The position numbers and the translations under genes were made by a program. The notes under the pieces were generated by a model that was not told where the DNA came from, made no database searches, and was given only the letters and a program-made list of their open reading frames with translations. From Embleya scabrispora DSM 41855 (GTDB lineage: Bacteria > Actinomycetota > Actinomycetes > Streptomycetales > Streptomycetaceae), in assembly GCF_000372745.1 (NCBI RefSeq), contig NZ_KB889561.1, positions 348,878 to 412,877 on the forward strand: a stretch of DNA of 64,000 bases, written 5' to 3'. Position 1 is the stretch's first letter. Each line of letters starts with the position of its first letter. Shown here piece after piece: positions 17,752 to 25,578 of the stretch.

Positions 17752-19454
17752 GCGCGCGACAAGCTCCGGCGAAGCGCGCACGACGAGGGCTTGCGGCACT
17801 GGCCCTGGCCTGCGCCGTGATGTCGGCGTCGAGCGCGGCGGCGGCCGACTCCACAGCCGGTTTCGGCTACCGCTTCGACGCGTCCGCATCCGCCGCCGGC
17901 ACGGTGGTACGGACCGACGCGGGCCTGGTGCGCGGTGTCCGAACCGCCGACCACCGCCTCTTCCACGGCATCCCCTACGCGGGAGCGCCGACCGGCGAGC
18001 ACCGCTGGGCCGCGCCGCGGCCGGTCCCACCGTGGCGGGGCGTTCGGGACGCCACCGCGCCGGGACCATTGTGCGCGCAGCTTCCGGCCGCACACGCGCG
18101 GGTGACCGGCCACCTCGACGAGGACTGCCTGTTGCTGAACGTCACCACCCCGGCGCGGACCACCCCCGGACGAGCCGCGCCGGTGCTGGTGTGGATCCAC
18201 GGGGACGGCACCGTCGGCGGCGGCGAGTTCTTCGACGGCCGCCGGTTCGCCGACCGCGGGGTGGTCGTGGTCACCATCAACTACCGCCTGGGCGTCTTCG
18301 GCGGCTTCGCCCATCCGGGTCTGCCCGGTTCGGGCACGTTCGCCCTCCAGGATCAGCAGGCCGCGCTGCGCTGGGTGCGGCGCAACGCGGGCGCCTTCGG
18401 CGGTGATCCCGAGCGGGTGACGGTGGCGGGTTCGTCGTTCGGCGCCGCGGCGATCGGCGCGCACCTCACCTCGCCCACCGCCCGCGGCCTGTTCCGGGGA
18501 GCCGCCCTCTCCAGCGGCGAGGCCATGATGGACATGCCCGCCGGAGCCATGGGCCCGGGCGTACCGGCGTATCCGTGGTACAGCTGGCGCACCACGCGCG
18601 AGATGCAGGACACCGGGGTCGAGACGGCCGCGTCCCTGGGCTGTTCGGCGCCGAATCCCGATGAGGTGCTGCGCTGCCTGCGCGCGCTGCCGGTCGAGCG
18701 GTTGTTTCGAGTCCCGTACATCATGAATGCCTTCCAGGCCTTCGCCTTCGGCAACGAGATCCTGCCCGAGCTGCCGGAACAGGCGCTGCGCGAGGGCCGA
18801 TTCCACCGGGTGCCGGTGCTCTCCGGGGCCACCCGTGACGAGCATCGCCTGTTCGTCGGCGCGACCTACGACCCGGTGACCCGTCCGTTCACCGAGGAGC
18901 AGTACGGGCAGGCGGTGGAGACCGCGTTCCCGGGCCGGCGTGACTGTGTGCTCGCCGAGTATCCGGTGCGCGACTTCGCCTCCCCCGCCCTGGCCTGGTC
19001 CACAGTGGTCACCGACCGCATGTGGGCGCGCGGCACGTACGCGCAGAACACCGCCTTCGGCCGCTTCGTGCCGACCTACGCCTACGAGTTCGCCGATCGC
19101 AATGCCCCGATGTACCTGCCGCTGCCCGGCCGCTTCGACTTCGGCGCCTACCACGCGGCGGACACGCCCTACCTCTTCGAAGACCCGGCGGCACAACCCC
19201 TGTTCACACCCGCCCAGGTGCGGCTGTCGGGCACCATGACCGACTACTGGGCGGCCTTCGCGGCCGAGGGGAACCCGAATCGCTCGGGTCTGCCGTACTG
19301 GCCCCGGTTCGTCGACGCACCGGCGTCGTCCGCACCGCCGCAGACCCAGTCGTTGGCTCCGGAGCGGATCGGGCCCGTCGACTACGCGAGCGCGCACAAC
19401 CTCGACTTCTGGCGCGACGCGGGATGCGCGGGGGCGGCGTCGGCGACCGGATGA
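17748..19454 (+). CDS. Secreted type B carboxylesterase
   Basis: A 568-residue alpha/beta-hydrolase of the carboxylesterase/cholinesterase family. A signal peptide of about 33 residues (LAALALACAVMSASSAAAA) predicts export. Family motifs in order: FHGIPYAGAPTG..RW, EDCLLLNV (about 125), VLVWIHG, NYRLGVFGGF, LQDQQAALRWVRRNAGAFGG, nucleophile elbow GSSFG with Ser230, and the acidic and His regions SGATRDEHRLF and AYHAADTPYLF. The elbow GSSFG replaces the usual GESAG, so the oxyanion neighbourhood differs. The start is set by the signal peptide; initiation may be coupled to a tiny upstream cistron. It ends before a 20-bp perfect terminator stem. Confidence 0.9.
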   Translation: MSARQAPAKRARRGLAALALACAVMSASSAAAADSTAGFGYRFDASASAAGTVVRTDAGLVRGVRTADHRLFHGIPYAGAPTGEHRWAAPRPVPPWRGVRDATAPGPLCAQLPAAHARVTGHLDEDCLLLNVTTPARTTPGRAAPVLVWIHGDGTVGGGEFFDGRRFADRGVVVVTINYRLGVFGGFAHPGLPGSGTFALQDQQAALRWVRRNAGAFGGDPERVTVAGSSFGAAAIGAHLTSPTARGLFRGAALSSGEAMMDMPAGAMGPGVPAYPWYSWRTTREMQDTGVETAASLGCSAPNPDEVLRCLRALPVERLFRVPYIMNAFQAFAFGNEILPELPEQALREGRFHRVPVLSGATRDEHRLFVGATYDPVTRPFTEEQYGQAVETAFPGRRDCVLAEYPVRDFASPALAWSTVVTDRMWARGTYAQNTAFGRFVPTYAYEFADRNAPMYLPLPGRFDFGAYHAADTPYLFEDPAAQPLFTPAQVRLSGTMTDYWAAFAAEGNPNRSGLPYWPRFVDAPASSAPPQTQSLAPERIGPVDYASAHNLDFWRDAGCAGAASATG

Positions 19455-19482
19455 GCCGAGGTCGGCGCTCCCACTCGACGAG

Positions 19483-19525
19483 GGCGGTGCCCCGACCGGC
19501 TGTCGCAGCCGGTCGGGGCACCGCC
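19483..19525. terminator. 20-bp perfect bidirectional terminator
   Basis: Left arm 19483-19502, loop TCG and right arm 19506-19525 are perfectly complementary over 20 bp (arm begins GGCGGTGCCCCGACC). It lies between the convergent esterase and small secreted protein genes. Confidence 0.92.
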
Positions 19526-19540
19526 GAGGGGGATGAATGC

Positions 19541-19840
19541 TCAGCACTCGTACGCGTAGTAGGCGGCCGCGTCCGCCGCGAAGCTGACCCTGCGGCTCTC
19601 CTTCGCCGGGATCGCGATGCAGTCGGGGTCATAACCGTCGACTTCGACGGAGGCGTTGATGCCGTGCGAGCAGTCGTTGACGACGTCCGCCCAGCCGGGA
19701 CCGTGGTTGCCCAGTTGCGCGCATCCCGGTCCCGGCTCGGCGGAGGCGACCCCGGCGGTCGAGGCCGTGACCAGTGTCGCCGGGACGGCGAGCAGTGCCG
19801 CGGTGGACAGGGTGACGAGGGTGGTGCGAAGAGTGGACAT
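19541..19840 (-). CDS. Small secreted four-cysteine protein, tendamistat-like
   Basis: A 99-residue precursor with a signal peptide of about 34 residues (ending GVASA) and a ~65-residue mature domain. Four Cys at 40, 57, 74 and 99 give gaps of 16, 16 and 24 residues, close to the 15/17/27 pattern of the two disulfides in Streptomyces alpha-amylase inhibitors (tendamistat/HAIM). The local text VVNDCSHGINASVEVDGYD followed by C..IPA also resembles that beta-sandwich. The amylase-binding Trp-Arg-Tyr triad is absent (GWAD is seen), so the target may differ. ATG 19840 follows AAAGGGA. The role is inferred from the Cys pattern; a generic secreted peptide remains possible. Confidence 0.72.
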   Translation of the reverse strand: MSTLRTTLVTLSTAALLAVPATLVTASTAGVASAEPGPGCAQLGNHGPGWADVVNDCSHGINASVEVDGYDPDCIAIPAKESRRVSFAADAAAYYAYEC

Positions 19841-20107
19841 GGAGCTTCCCTTTCGGCCGGCGTTCGGTACGGTCGCCGCGCGGGGCGCGGGGTGGTCGAT
19901 TCGCATCTTCGGATCTCGTTTCTCGTAGCGTCGACGGACGGGAATCCGCCGGTACGGGGCCGCCCATGCGGTGCGATGTCCCGGTCGGCGACGTGGTCTC
20001 GCGTCGTCGCGGCGACATGTGCTCGTCGGCGGTGCGGCCCGGATTCACTGTGCCGGGCCCGGTTTCGCCGACGGGCCGCGATGGCGTGAACTCGCCAGTG
20101 GTACAGG

Positions 20108-20136
20108 CTTCAACCAGACTTCGACGGGCTTCGACC
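20108..20136 (+). promoter_or_regulatory. Three phased direct repeats CTTCRACS
   Basis: CTTCAACC (20108), CTTCGACG (20119) and CTTCGACC (20129) are spaced 11 and 10 bp apart, on one helix face, about 90 bp upstream of the regulator at 20224. A TACTCT -10-like box lies at 20172-20177. The arrangement resembles SARP-type or response-regulator direct-repeat operators. Confidence 0.45.
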
Positions 20137-20223
20137 ATTGGAAATTCGGCTGCATTGCGCGCACGATTGCGTACTCTCGGTAATGGCGGCTTGTCCACGC
20201 CTGTCCGGGGAGGAGCGGGTCCC

Positions 20224-20970
20224 ATGTCGGTGTCGTCCGGCCGGGTGCCGATGCGGTCGGTCCTGCGCGAGTCGTTGACCGAGACGCTGGAGGAGTCCGC
20301 CTTTCACGCCCATCGCGGGATCAGGCCACCCGCGCAGAGTGTGCGGCCCGAACACGTCGGCACCGCCGCCGCCCGGCTCGCCGCCGTCACCCGGCACGAA
20401 CTGCTCACCTTCGACGACCCGTCCGGCTGCATCGGGCAGGGTGTCCCGGAGCGCATGCTCGTGCACGCGGCGACGTGCGTCCGCGAGGTCGTGGCCCGAG
20501 TTCCGCGGGTTCGCCAGATCACCTCGCGACGCGGCCTCGCCCGGGACGCGGAGGTGGGCACCATCCGGTGGCGCGACGGGGGACAGGCTCGACTGATCGA
20601 CGAAATCCCCTTCCGGATGGGCGTCATGGACCGGTCGGTCGCCCTCGTCCCGATCGATCTCGACGTCCTGTACAACGGCATGCTTCTCGTCCGCGACCCC
20701 GTCGTCGTCCGTGCCCTGGTCCGGGCCCACCAGCGTTCGTGGCAGTCCGGCGAGGACCCGAGCGCCCGCCTCTTCGACGAGGAACCGCCCGCCCATCTGG
20801 TGCCCGTACTCGAGTGTCTGCTCGCCGGTCTGACCGACGAGGCGGCGGCGGCCCGGATCGGCTTGTCCGGGCGCACGTACTGCCGCCGGGTCGGCGATCT
20901 GCTGGCCCTGCTGGGAGCGGACAGCCGATTCCAGGCGGGCGCCCTGGCGGTCCGCAAGGGCTGGGCCTGA
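20224..20970 (+). CDS. LuxR-like/HTH transcriptional regulator
   Basis: A 248-residue protein with an N-terminal TrmB-like/PLD-like helical and beta region (about 1-180, with IPFRMGVMDRSVALVPIDLD) and a C-terminal helix-turn-helix, VLECLLAGLTDEAAAARIGLSGRTYCRRVGDLLALLGADSRFQ. The HTH reads like a LuxR domain with Arg/Cys in the recognition helix. This architecture is common in Streptomyces, often near secreted-peptide or lantibiotic genes. ATG 20224 follows GGGGAGGAG. It could regulate the divergent tendamistat-like gene or the downstream small secreted protein. Ligand unknown. Confidence 0.8.
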   Translation: MSVSSGRVPMRSVLRESLTETLEESAFHAHRGIRPPAQSVRPEHVGTAAARLAAVTRHELLTFDDPSGCIGQGVPERMLVHAATCVREVVARVPRVRQITSRRGLARDAEVGTIRWRDGGQARLIDEIPFRMGVMDRSVALVPIDLDVLYNGMLLVRDPVVVRALVRAHQRSWQSGEDPSARLFDEEPPAHLVPVLECLLAGLTDEAAAARIGLSGRTYCRRVGDLLALLGADSRFQAGALAVRKGWA

Positions 20971-21109
20971 CCTGACGCACGTCGACCACCCGGCGCCGCT
21001 CGCGCGGTCTACGGGTGGTCGGAACCCGTACACCGCGCGGGCGATACCACCGAAGGCCCGGTCGCGCTCGACCGTGCACAGGTCGACGCAGCCGCACTCC
21101 GCAGCTTGA

Positions 21110-21125
21110 TGTGACTCAGGTCACA
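21110..21125. promoter_or_regulatory. Crp-type operator TGTGA-N6-TCACA
   Basis: The sequence TGTGACTCAGGTCACA is a perfect dyad matching the Crp/FNR consensus and the Streptomyces Crp form GTG-N6-GNCAC. It is 77 bp upstream of the small secreted protein start (21202), where it would overlap or flank its promoter. Confidence 0.7.
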
Positions 21126-21201
21126 CAATCGCTGTCATACCGGGAGTCGTCACCGAACGTGTACGGGATGTCCGCATATCGCACATCGAAGGGACTCCAC
21201 C

Positions 21202-21480
21202 ATGCGTCTCCGCAACTTCGTCCTCGGGCTCGCCACCGGCAGCGCCGTCCTGGCCGGCACCGTACTGGGCGCCGCGCCCGCCCAGGCGGCCCCCACGACG
21301 GTCGCCTGCACGCATCCGTGCCACCCGCCGGCCAGCCCCGGCTACACGTACATCACCGACTACTACTGGGCCAGTGCGTGCAACGACACCGGCAACCAGG
21401 GCATCAACGCCCACCGTTGGTCCACCTACCAGTGCACGGGCGGCGGCCAGTTCGAGAACTACGAGCTGTGGGTGAAGTAA
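21202..21480 (+). CDS. Small secreted protein, 92 aa
   Basis: The N-terminus MRLRNFVLGLATGSAVLAGTV then AAPAQA-AP is a clear signal peptide (about 29 residues). The mature ~63 residues contain four Cys (36, 40, 60, 78), many Tyr/Trp/Asn, and end ENYELWVK. ATG 21202 follows GAAGGGA. No enzyme motif is seen; it could be a secreted peptide, a toxin-like factor or a surface protein. A Crp-type operator upstream suggests growth-phase or cAMP-linked control. Transcription ends near hairpins around 21495-21525. Confidence 0.78.
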   Translation: MRLRNFVLGLATGSAVLAGTVLGAAPAQAAPTTVACTHPCHPPASPGYTYITDYYWASACNDTGNQGINAHRWSTYQCTGGGQFENYELWVK

Positions 21481-21711
21481 CCACCCCGGGCCCGGCGGCC
21501 GACCACGCCCTCGGCCGTGGCGCCGCCCTGGGCGTCGTCCCCACCGACAACCCGTCGGCGGGGGCGACGCACCGCTCGTGCGCGTCACGCGCGAGCCCGC
21601 CGCCCCGGCTCGGCGGAGCCGCACCGTCGAGCAGTCGGCCCGGCGACGTGCCGCGCCCCGGTTCACCGGGGCGACCCGCCCGCGCGAGCCGGAGTCGGAC
21701 CGGGTGCGGGT

Positions 21712-22068
21712 TCAGTCGTGTGGCGGGAGGTTTCCGATGCGGTGATCGGCGACGCGCAGGGCCTCGTCGACAAGGCGGCTGACATGTCCGTGCGGCAAGG
21801 CGTAGACGACGCGGCGGCCTTCCTTGCGGGTGGTGACGAGTCCGGCCAGGCGCAACCGGGCCAGGTGCTGGCTGACGGAGGTGCGGCTCGCGCCACACAC
21901 CTCGGTCAGGGTGCCCACATCCGCCTCGCCCTCGACCAGGCGTCGCAGCAGGGCAAGTCGGGTGCGGTCCGCCAGCAGGGTCAGGATCTCCACCGCGACC
22001 GCGTATCGCTCGCTTTCGTCGTGCACCTGCGCATCGTACGCATGTGATAGGTGCATGCGTGCGCTCAT
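21712..22068 (-). CDS. ArsR/SmtB-family metal-responsive repressor
   Basis: A 118-residue winged-helix repressor. The N-terminal MHLSHAYDAQVHDESERYA is His/Asp-rich as in Zn/Ni/Co sensors of the NmtR/KmtR group; the core LLADRTRLALLRRLVEGEADV and recognition helix SRTSVSQHLARLRLAGLV are typical; the C-terminal ends in His-rich HGHVSRL...DHRIGNLPPHD, a likely metal site. Start 22068 is preferred: there is no ribosome site, but a CATTAT -10 box lies 6 nt upstream, suggesting a leaderless mRNA (an alternative start is 22056). It is divergent from a CDF metal efflux gene, so metal-relieved repression of that gene is the likely job. Confidence 0.9.
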   Translation of the reverse strand: MSARMHLSHAYDAQVHDESERYAVAVEILTLLADRTRLALLRRLVEGEADVGTLTEVCGASRTSVSQHLARLRLAGLVTTRKEGRRVVYALPHGHVSRLVDEALRVADHRIGNLPPHD

Positions 22069-22074
22069 ACGCAC
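22051..22074. promoter_or_regulatory. Candidate ArsR operator, imperfect inverted repeat
   Basis: Half-site GTGCATGCGTGC faces GCTCATACGCAC; 8 of 12 positions are symmetric. It overlaps the repressor's start codons in the ArsR/CDF divergent region, as expected for a 12-2-12-like SmtB-family operator. Confidence 0.5.
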
Positions 22075-22172
22075 ATAATGGGAGGCGCGGCGCGCCCACG
22101 ACGAGCCGTACCGCCCGGCCGACACGAAGTCCGAAGCACGCTACGCCGGCCGCCGACCACGAGGATGCCGCC

Positions 22173-23288
22173 GTGCCCGAAACCGCGCCGGACCACCCGC
22201 ACGACCGTCGTGAACCCGACCACGCACACGAACACGAACACGTCGAGCGCGACGCCGGGCACGCCCACACCCACGCGCACAGCCACGGAACCGGTCGATG
22301 GTCCCGGATACGCCACGTGGCGGCGCACGCGCTCGCCCCCCACTCGCACGAGGCATCCGACCGGATCGACGCGCCCATGGAGGCGTCCGCGGACGGCATG
22401 CGCACGCTGTGGATCTCACTGGCGATCCTGGGCGCGACCACCGTCCTGCAAGCGTTCGTCGTGATGTGGTCCGGGTCGGTCGCCCTGCTCGGCGACACCG
22501 TGCACAACGGCGCCGACGCCCTGACCGCCGTGCCACTGGGCATCGCGTTCCTGCTCGGGCGTCGCGCCGCGACCCGACGCTTCACCTACGGCTACGGCCG
22601 CGCCGAGGACATCGCCGGGATCGTCGTCCTGCTCACCATCGTCGCGTCCTGCGCGCTCACCGCCTGGACCGCGATCGACCGCCTGTCCCACCCACGGGAG
22701 ATGTCGCACCTGCCCGCCGTCGCGGTCGCGGCGGTGATCGGCTTCGTCGGGAACGAATGGGTGGCCCGCCTCCGCATCCGCACCGGACGCCGCATCGGCT
22801 CCGCCGCGCTGGTCGCCGACGGACTGCACGCCCGCACCGACGGCTTCACGTCACTGGCCGTCCTGCTCGGCGCCACCGGTGCCGCGCTCGGGTGGACATC
22901 GGCCGATCCGATCGTGGGCCTGCTGATCACCCTGGCGATCCTGGCGGTCCTCAAGGACGCCACGCGCGAGGTGTTCCGGCGACTGATGGACGCCGTGGAC
23001 CCGGCGCTGGTCGACACCGCCGAGCGCACGGTACGCAAGGTGCCCGGCGTGCTGGACGTCGGCGAACTGCGGATGCGCTGGATCGGCCATCGCCTGCGCG
23101 CCGAGGTCGCCGTCGTCGTCGACGCCGACCTCGACCTGCGCAACGCCCATACCGTGGCCGTCGCCACCGAACACGCCCTCCTGCACGCCCTCCCCCGCCT
23201 GGACGCCGCGTTGGTCCACACCGACCCCGCCACGCTCACCGGCGGGCATGACCCCCACGCCGCCCTGGCCCACCACGCCCGCACGTAA
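22173..23288 (+). CDS. Cation diffusion facilitator (CDF) metal efflux transporter
   Basis: A 371-residue inner-membrane antiporter that exports divalent metals (Zn, Co, Ni) against protons. The His-rich N-terminus (DHPHDRREPDHAHEHEHVER, then HAHTHAHSHG) precedes about six membrane helices. The two HxxxD metal-site motifs are visible in TVHNGADAL (TM2) and GLHARTDGF (TM5). The C-terminal cytoplasmic domain (ERTVRKVPGVLDVGELRMRW) is the CDF dimerisation fold, ending with another His cluster. GTG 22173 is chosen for GAGG 8 nt upstream. It is divergent from an ArsR sensor, which probably represses it. Confidence 0.92.
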   Translation: MPETAPDHPHDRREPDHAHEHEHVERDAGHAHTHAHSHGTGRWSRIRHVAAHALAPHSHEASDRIDAPMEASADGMRTLWISLAILGATTVLQAFVVMWSGSVALLGDTVHNGADALTAVPLGIAFLLGRRAATRRFTYGYGRAEDIAGIVVLLTIVASCALTAWTAIDRLSHPREMSHLPAVAVAAVIGFVGNEWVARLRIRTGRRIGSAALVADGLHARTDGFTSLAVLLGATGAALGWTSADPIVGLLITLAILAVLKDATREVFRRLMDAVDPALVDTAERTVRKVPGVLDVGELRMRWIGHRLRAEVAVVVDADLDLRNAHTVAVATEHALLHALPRLDAALVHTDPATLTGGHDPHAALAHHART

Positions 23289-23657
23289 GCGGGGCGGGCC
23301 GCCGCGCCCGCGGCACCCGCCGACGGCGCAACGTGCCCGGACCGCCTGCGGCCGCGCTTCGGATTCCATCGCGCCCACCATGTCGTGCACCCGACTTCCC
23401 CGGCACGATCGCCACGTTCGCTCCCCAACGGCCGCGGCGCACGGGCACCGGCCACAACCTCGGCGGAGCGCTTGCGATGCCGGCCGGCGCACGCAACCCG
23501 GCCCCGTGACCGCTGAACCCGCGCGGAACCGCAGCGCCGATCGCCTCCCCGACCCGAGCCTGCCGGCGGGCGAATGTCACCGCCGGGCTCTTACGTACGG
23601 GCGGCGCGGGCCGAAACACTGGGCGCGTCAACTCCCAGGCGTCGTCAGGAGCAGCTC
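23289..23657. other. Intergenic region without a supported gene
   Basis: A 369-bp GC-rich gap between the CDF and EEP genes. Open frames exist on both strands but none has a ribosome site together with family-like sequence. It probably carries the CDF transcript end and the EEP promoter. Confidence 0.45.
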
Positions 23658-24608
23658 GTGAGAGTGACCATCGGCACGTGGAACCTGGAGAACCTCTTTC
23701 GCCCCGGCGAGCCGGACGGTCCCGAGGACGACCAGTCCTACCGGGCGAAGTTGGCCGCGCTGGCCGCCGCGATAACCGAGTTCGAACCCGATCTGCTCGG
23801 CGTCCAGGAGGTCGGCAATCCCGACGCCCTCGCCGATCTGGTCGACCTGCTGGACGGCGAGTGGCACATCGCGCTGTCCGCCCACCCGGACGGGCGCGGT
23901 ATCCGCGTCGGCTTCCTCGGTCGTACGCCGCTCACCACCATTGCCGATGTCACCGCGTTCCCGGCCCGGTTCGCGCCCGTGCAGACCCAGGACACCGGTG
24001 TCCCGGTCGGCGCCATGGGCCGCGGCGGCCTCGCCGTCACCCTCGAACCGGTGCCCGGCCGCACCCTCACCGCAGCCGTCTGCCACCTCAAGTCCAAGCT
24101 GCTCGGCTACCCCGGCAACCGACACGCGCCGCGCGACGAGGGCGAACGCGCCCGCTACGCGGCTTACGCGTTGTGGCGCCGCGGCGCCGAAGCCGCCACG
24201 ATGCGCGCCCTCGCCGACCGCCTCCTCGCCGACGACGGCCGCACCCACGACGTCGTTGTGATGGGCGACCTCAACGACCAACCGCAGGCCGCCACCACCC
24301 AGATCCTCTACGGCCCGCCCGGATCCCAGATCGGCACGCCGGGCTTCGACCGCCCGGACCGGGGCGACGCCACCCGACTGTGGAACCTGGCTCCGCTCAT
24401 CCCCGAGGAACAACGCTTCTCCCGCGTCTTCGAGGGCCAGGTCGAGCTGATCGACCACATCCTCGTCAGCCACGCCCTCCTGGCCCGCGTCGACACCGTC
24501 ACCACCGGAACCGGCCACACCCTCTCGTCCGTCACCGACCAACCCGCCGAACGACAGGGCAGGCCCGGCTCCGACCACGCACCCGTCGTCGCCCGCCTCA
24601 CCTACTGA
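23658..24608 (+). CDS. Endonuclease/exonuclease/phosphatase (EEP) family protein
   Basis: A 316-residue metal-dependent phosphodiesterase-fold protein. Motifs in order: GTWNLENLF (Asn), DLLGVQEV (catalytic Glu, about 55), VCHLKSK (about 145), VVVMGDLNDQP (Asp-Asn, about 200) and a C-terminal DHILVS then GSDHAPVVARL (catalytic Asp-His). No signal peptide is visible, so it is probably cytoplasmic. GTG 23658 follows AGGAG at good spacing. Substrates of the family range from DNA to phosphoinositides and cannot be told here. Confidence 0.92.
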   Translation: MRVTIGTWNLENLFRPGEPDGPEDDQSYRAKLAALAAAITEFEPDLLGVQEVGNPDALADLVDLLDGEWHIALSAHPDGRGIRVGFLGRTPLTTIADVTAFPARFAPVQTQDTGVPVGAMGRGGLAVTLEPVPGRTLTAAVCHLKSKLLGYPGNRHAPRDEGERARYAAYALWRRGAEAATMRALADRLLADDGRTHDVVVMGDLNDQPQAATTQILYGPPGSQIGTPGFDRPDRGDATRLWNLAPLIPEEQRFSRVFEGQVELIDHILVSHALLARVDTVTTGTGHTLSSVTDQPAERQGRPGSDHAPVVARLTY

Positions 24609-25162
24609 AGCCGCCGACGGCTGCCCCCGCGCCGCCGACGCCATCGACGACGCCACCGACGGCCGTCCCGGGCGGGCGGGTCGAACCGGTCGACCCCGCG
24701 TCCGGGACCGGTACGGTCCATCGGACGCGGCGCCCCGGGGCCGAGGGGCCGGAACGACGGCCGGTACCCCCGTCCCGCACCCGCCGCACATCGGGATCGG
24801 GCGCACGTTCGACACAGGCGCCATGCGCTCGCCGAACCGTCCGTCGCCGGCTCGGCCCGGCGCCGCGGGCAGGACCGTCACCGATGGCCCGACGCCGCCG
24901 AACTCGACCCGATTGGCACAGCGCGTCCGTCCCGGGCAGGCCACCGCTCGGCAGCCGACCGCGAACGCGCAGGTACCGGCCCTGCGCGGCCCCCTTCGCC
25001 GAATCCCTCGCCGCCGCTCGCACATCACGGGTCCCGCAAAACCCGAGGTGGGCGGCGCCGTTTCCACACCGCCGTTCGGGTGATCGGTGATCGGCCGACC
25101 GACTCGCCGCCCGGGCCCGTGGTACCTGTGGAATGGCCATTCCGGTCGGAGAAGGAGGATTC
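24609..25162. other. 554-bp intergenic region, nothing recognised
   Basis: A GC-rich stretch with many simple palindromes and open frames on both strands. None shows a domain, a signal peptide or a convincing ribosome site. A short +strand frame at 24823-25083 is Arg/Pro-rich and looks non-coding. The promoter of the following small gene should be near its end. Confidence 0.45.
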
Positions 25163-25402
25163 ATGTCCGACACCGTCCGTCCCGATGTCGACGCCCCACC
25201 GACGCCCGGGGATTCCCGGTTGACCGTGACCGTGTACCGAGTCGACCCGCACGGCACCCGGCTGATCCGAGACTCCCGTGTCCATCACGGGACTCCACCG
25301 TCGATCCTCGCCTTTCCCGACGAACCCCCCTGCCGCTGCTCCGCCACCTGTCGCTACCCGCACTTCGACGACCCGCACACGTCCGACCCAGCCGAAGCCT
25401 GA
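25163..25402 (+). CDS. Small hypothetical protein, 79 aa, with Cys cluster
   Basis: Starts MSDTVRPDVDAPPTPGDSRL, followed by a beta-rich TVTVYRVDPHGTRLIRDSRV and a C-terminal CRCSATCRYPHFDDPHTSD that could bind metal. ATG 25163 has a near-consensus GAAGGAGG 5-6 nt upstream, the strongest argument that it is real. Proline-rich N-terminus and size resemble RiPP precursors only superficially; no modification gene is next to it. Convergent with the MFS gene. Function unknown. Confidence 0.65.
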   Translation: MSDTVRPDVDAPPTPGDSRLTVTVYRVDPHGTRLIRDSRVHHGTPPSILAFPDEPPCRCSATCRYPHFDDPHTSDPAEA

Positions 25403-25578
25403 CCCCGTACCGCTCACCCGCCCGTCCGTGCACCGGCCCCCACCACCCCGTCGGCCCGACGGACCATCTCCTCGCCCGGCCCGGCTTCCGGACCGGATCA
25501 CGCGCGCCGGTGAGTTACCCGGACCAGTCGCGCGGGCCGGAGCGTTACGAACCCGGTCGCGCCCACCCCCGCCCCGGC

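Noticed and set aside
16164..19547. Open frame of over 1100 codons on the minus strand across the AAA regulator and esterase
   Set aside because: It spans two clearly coding plus-strand genes and their intergenic gap, has repetitive Arg/Gly/Ala composition and no domain.
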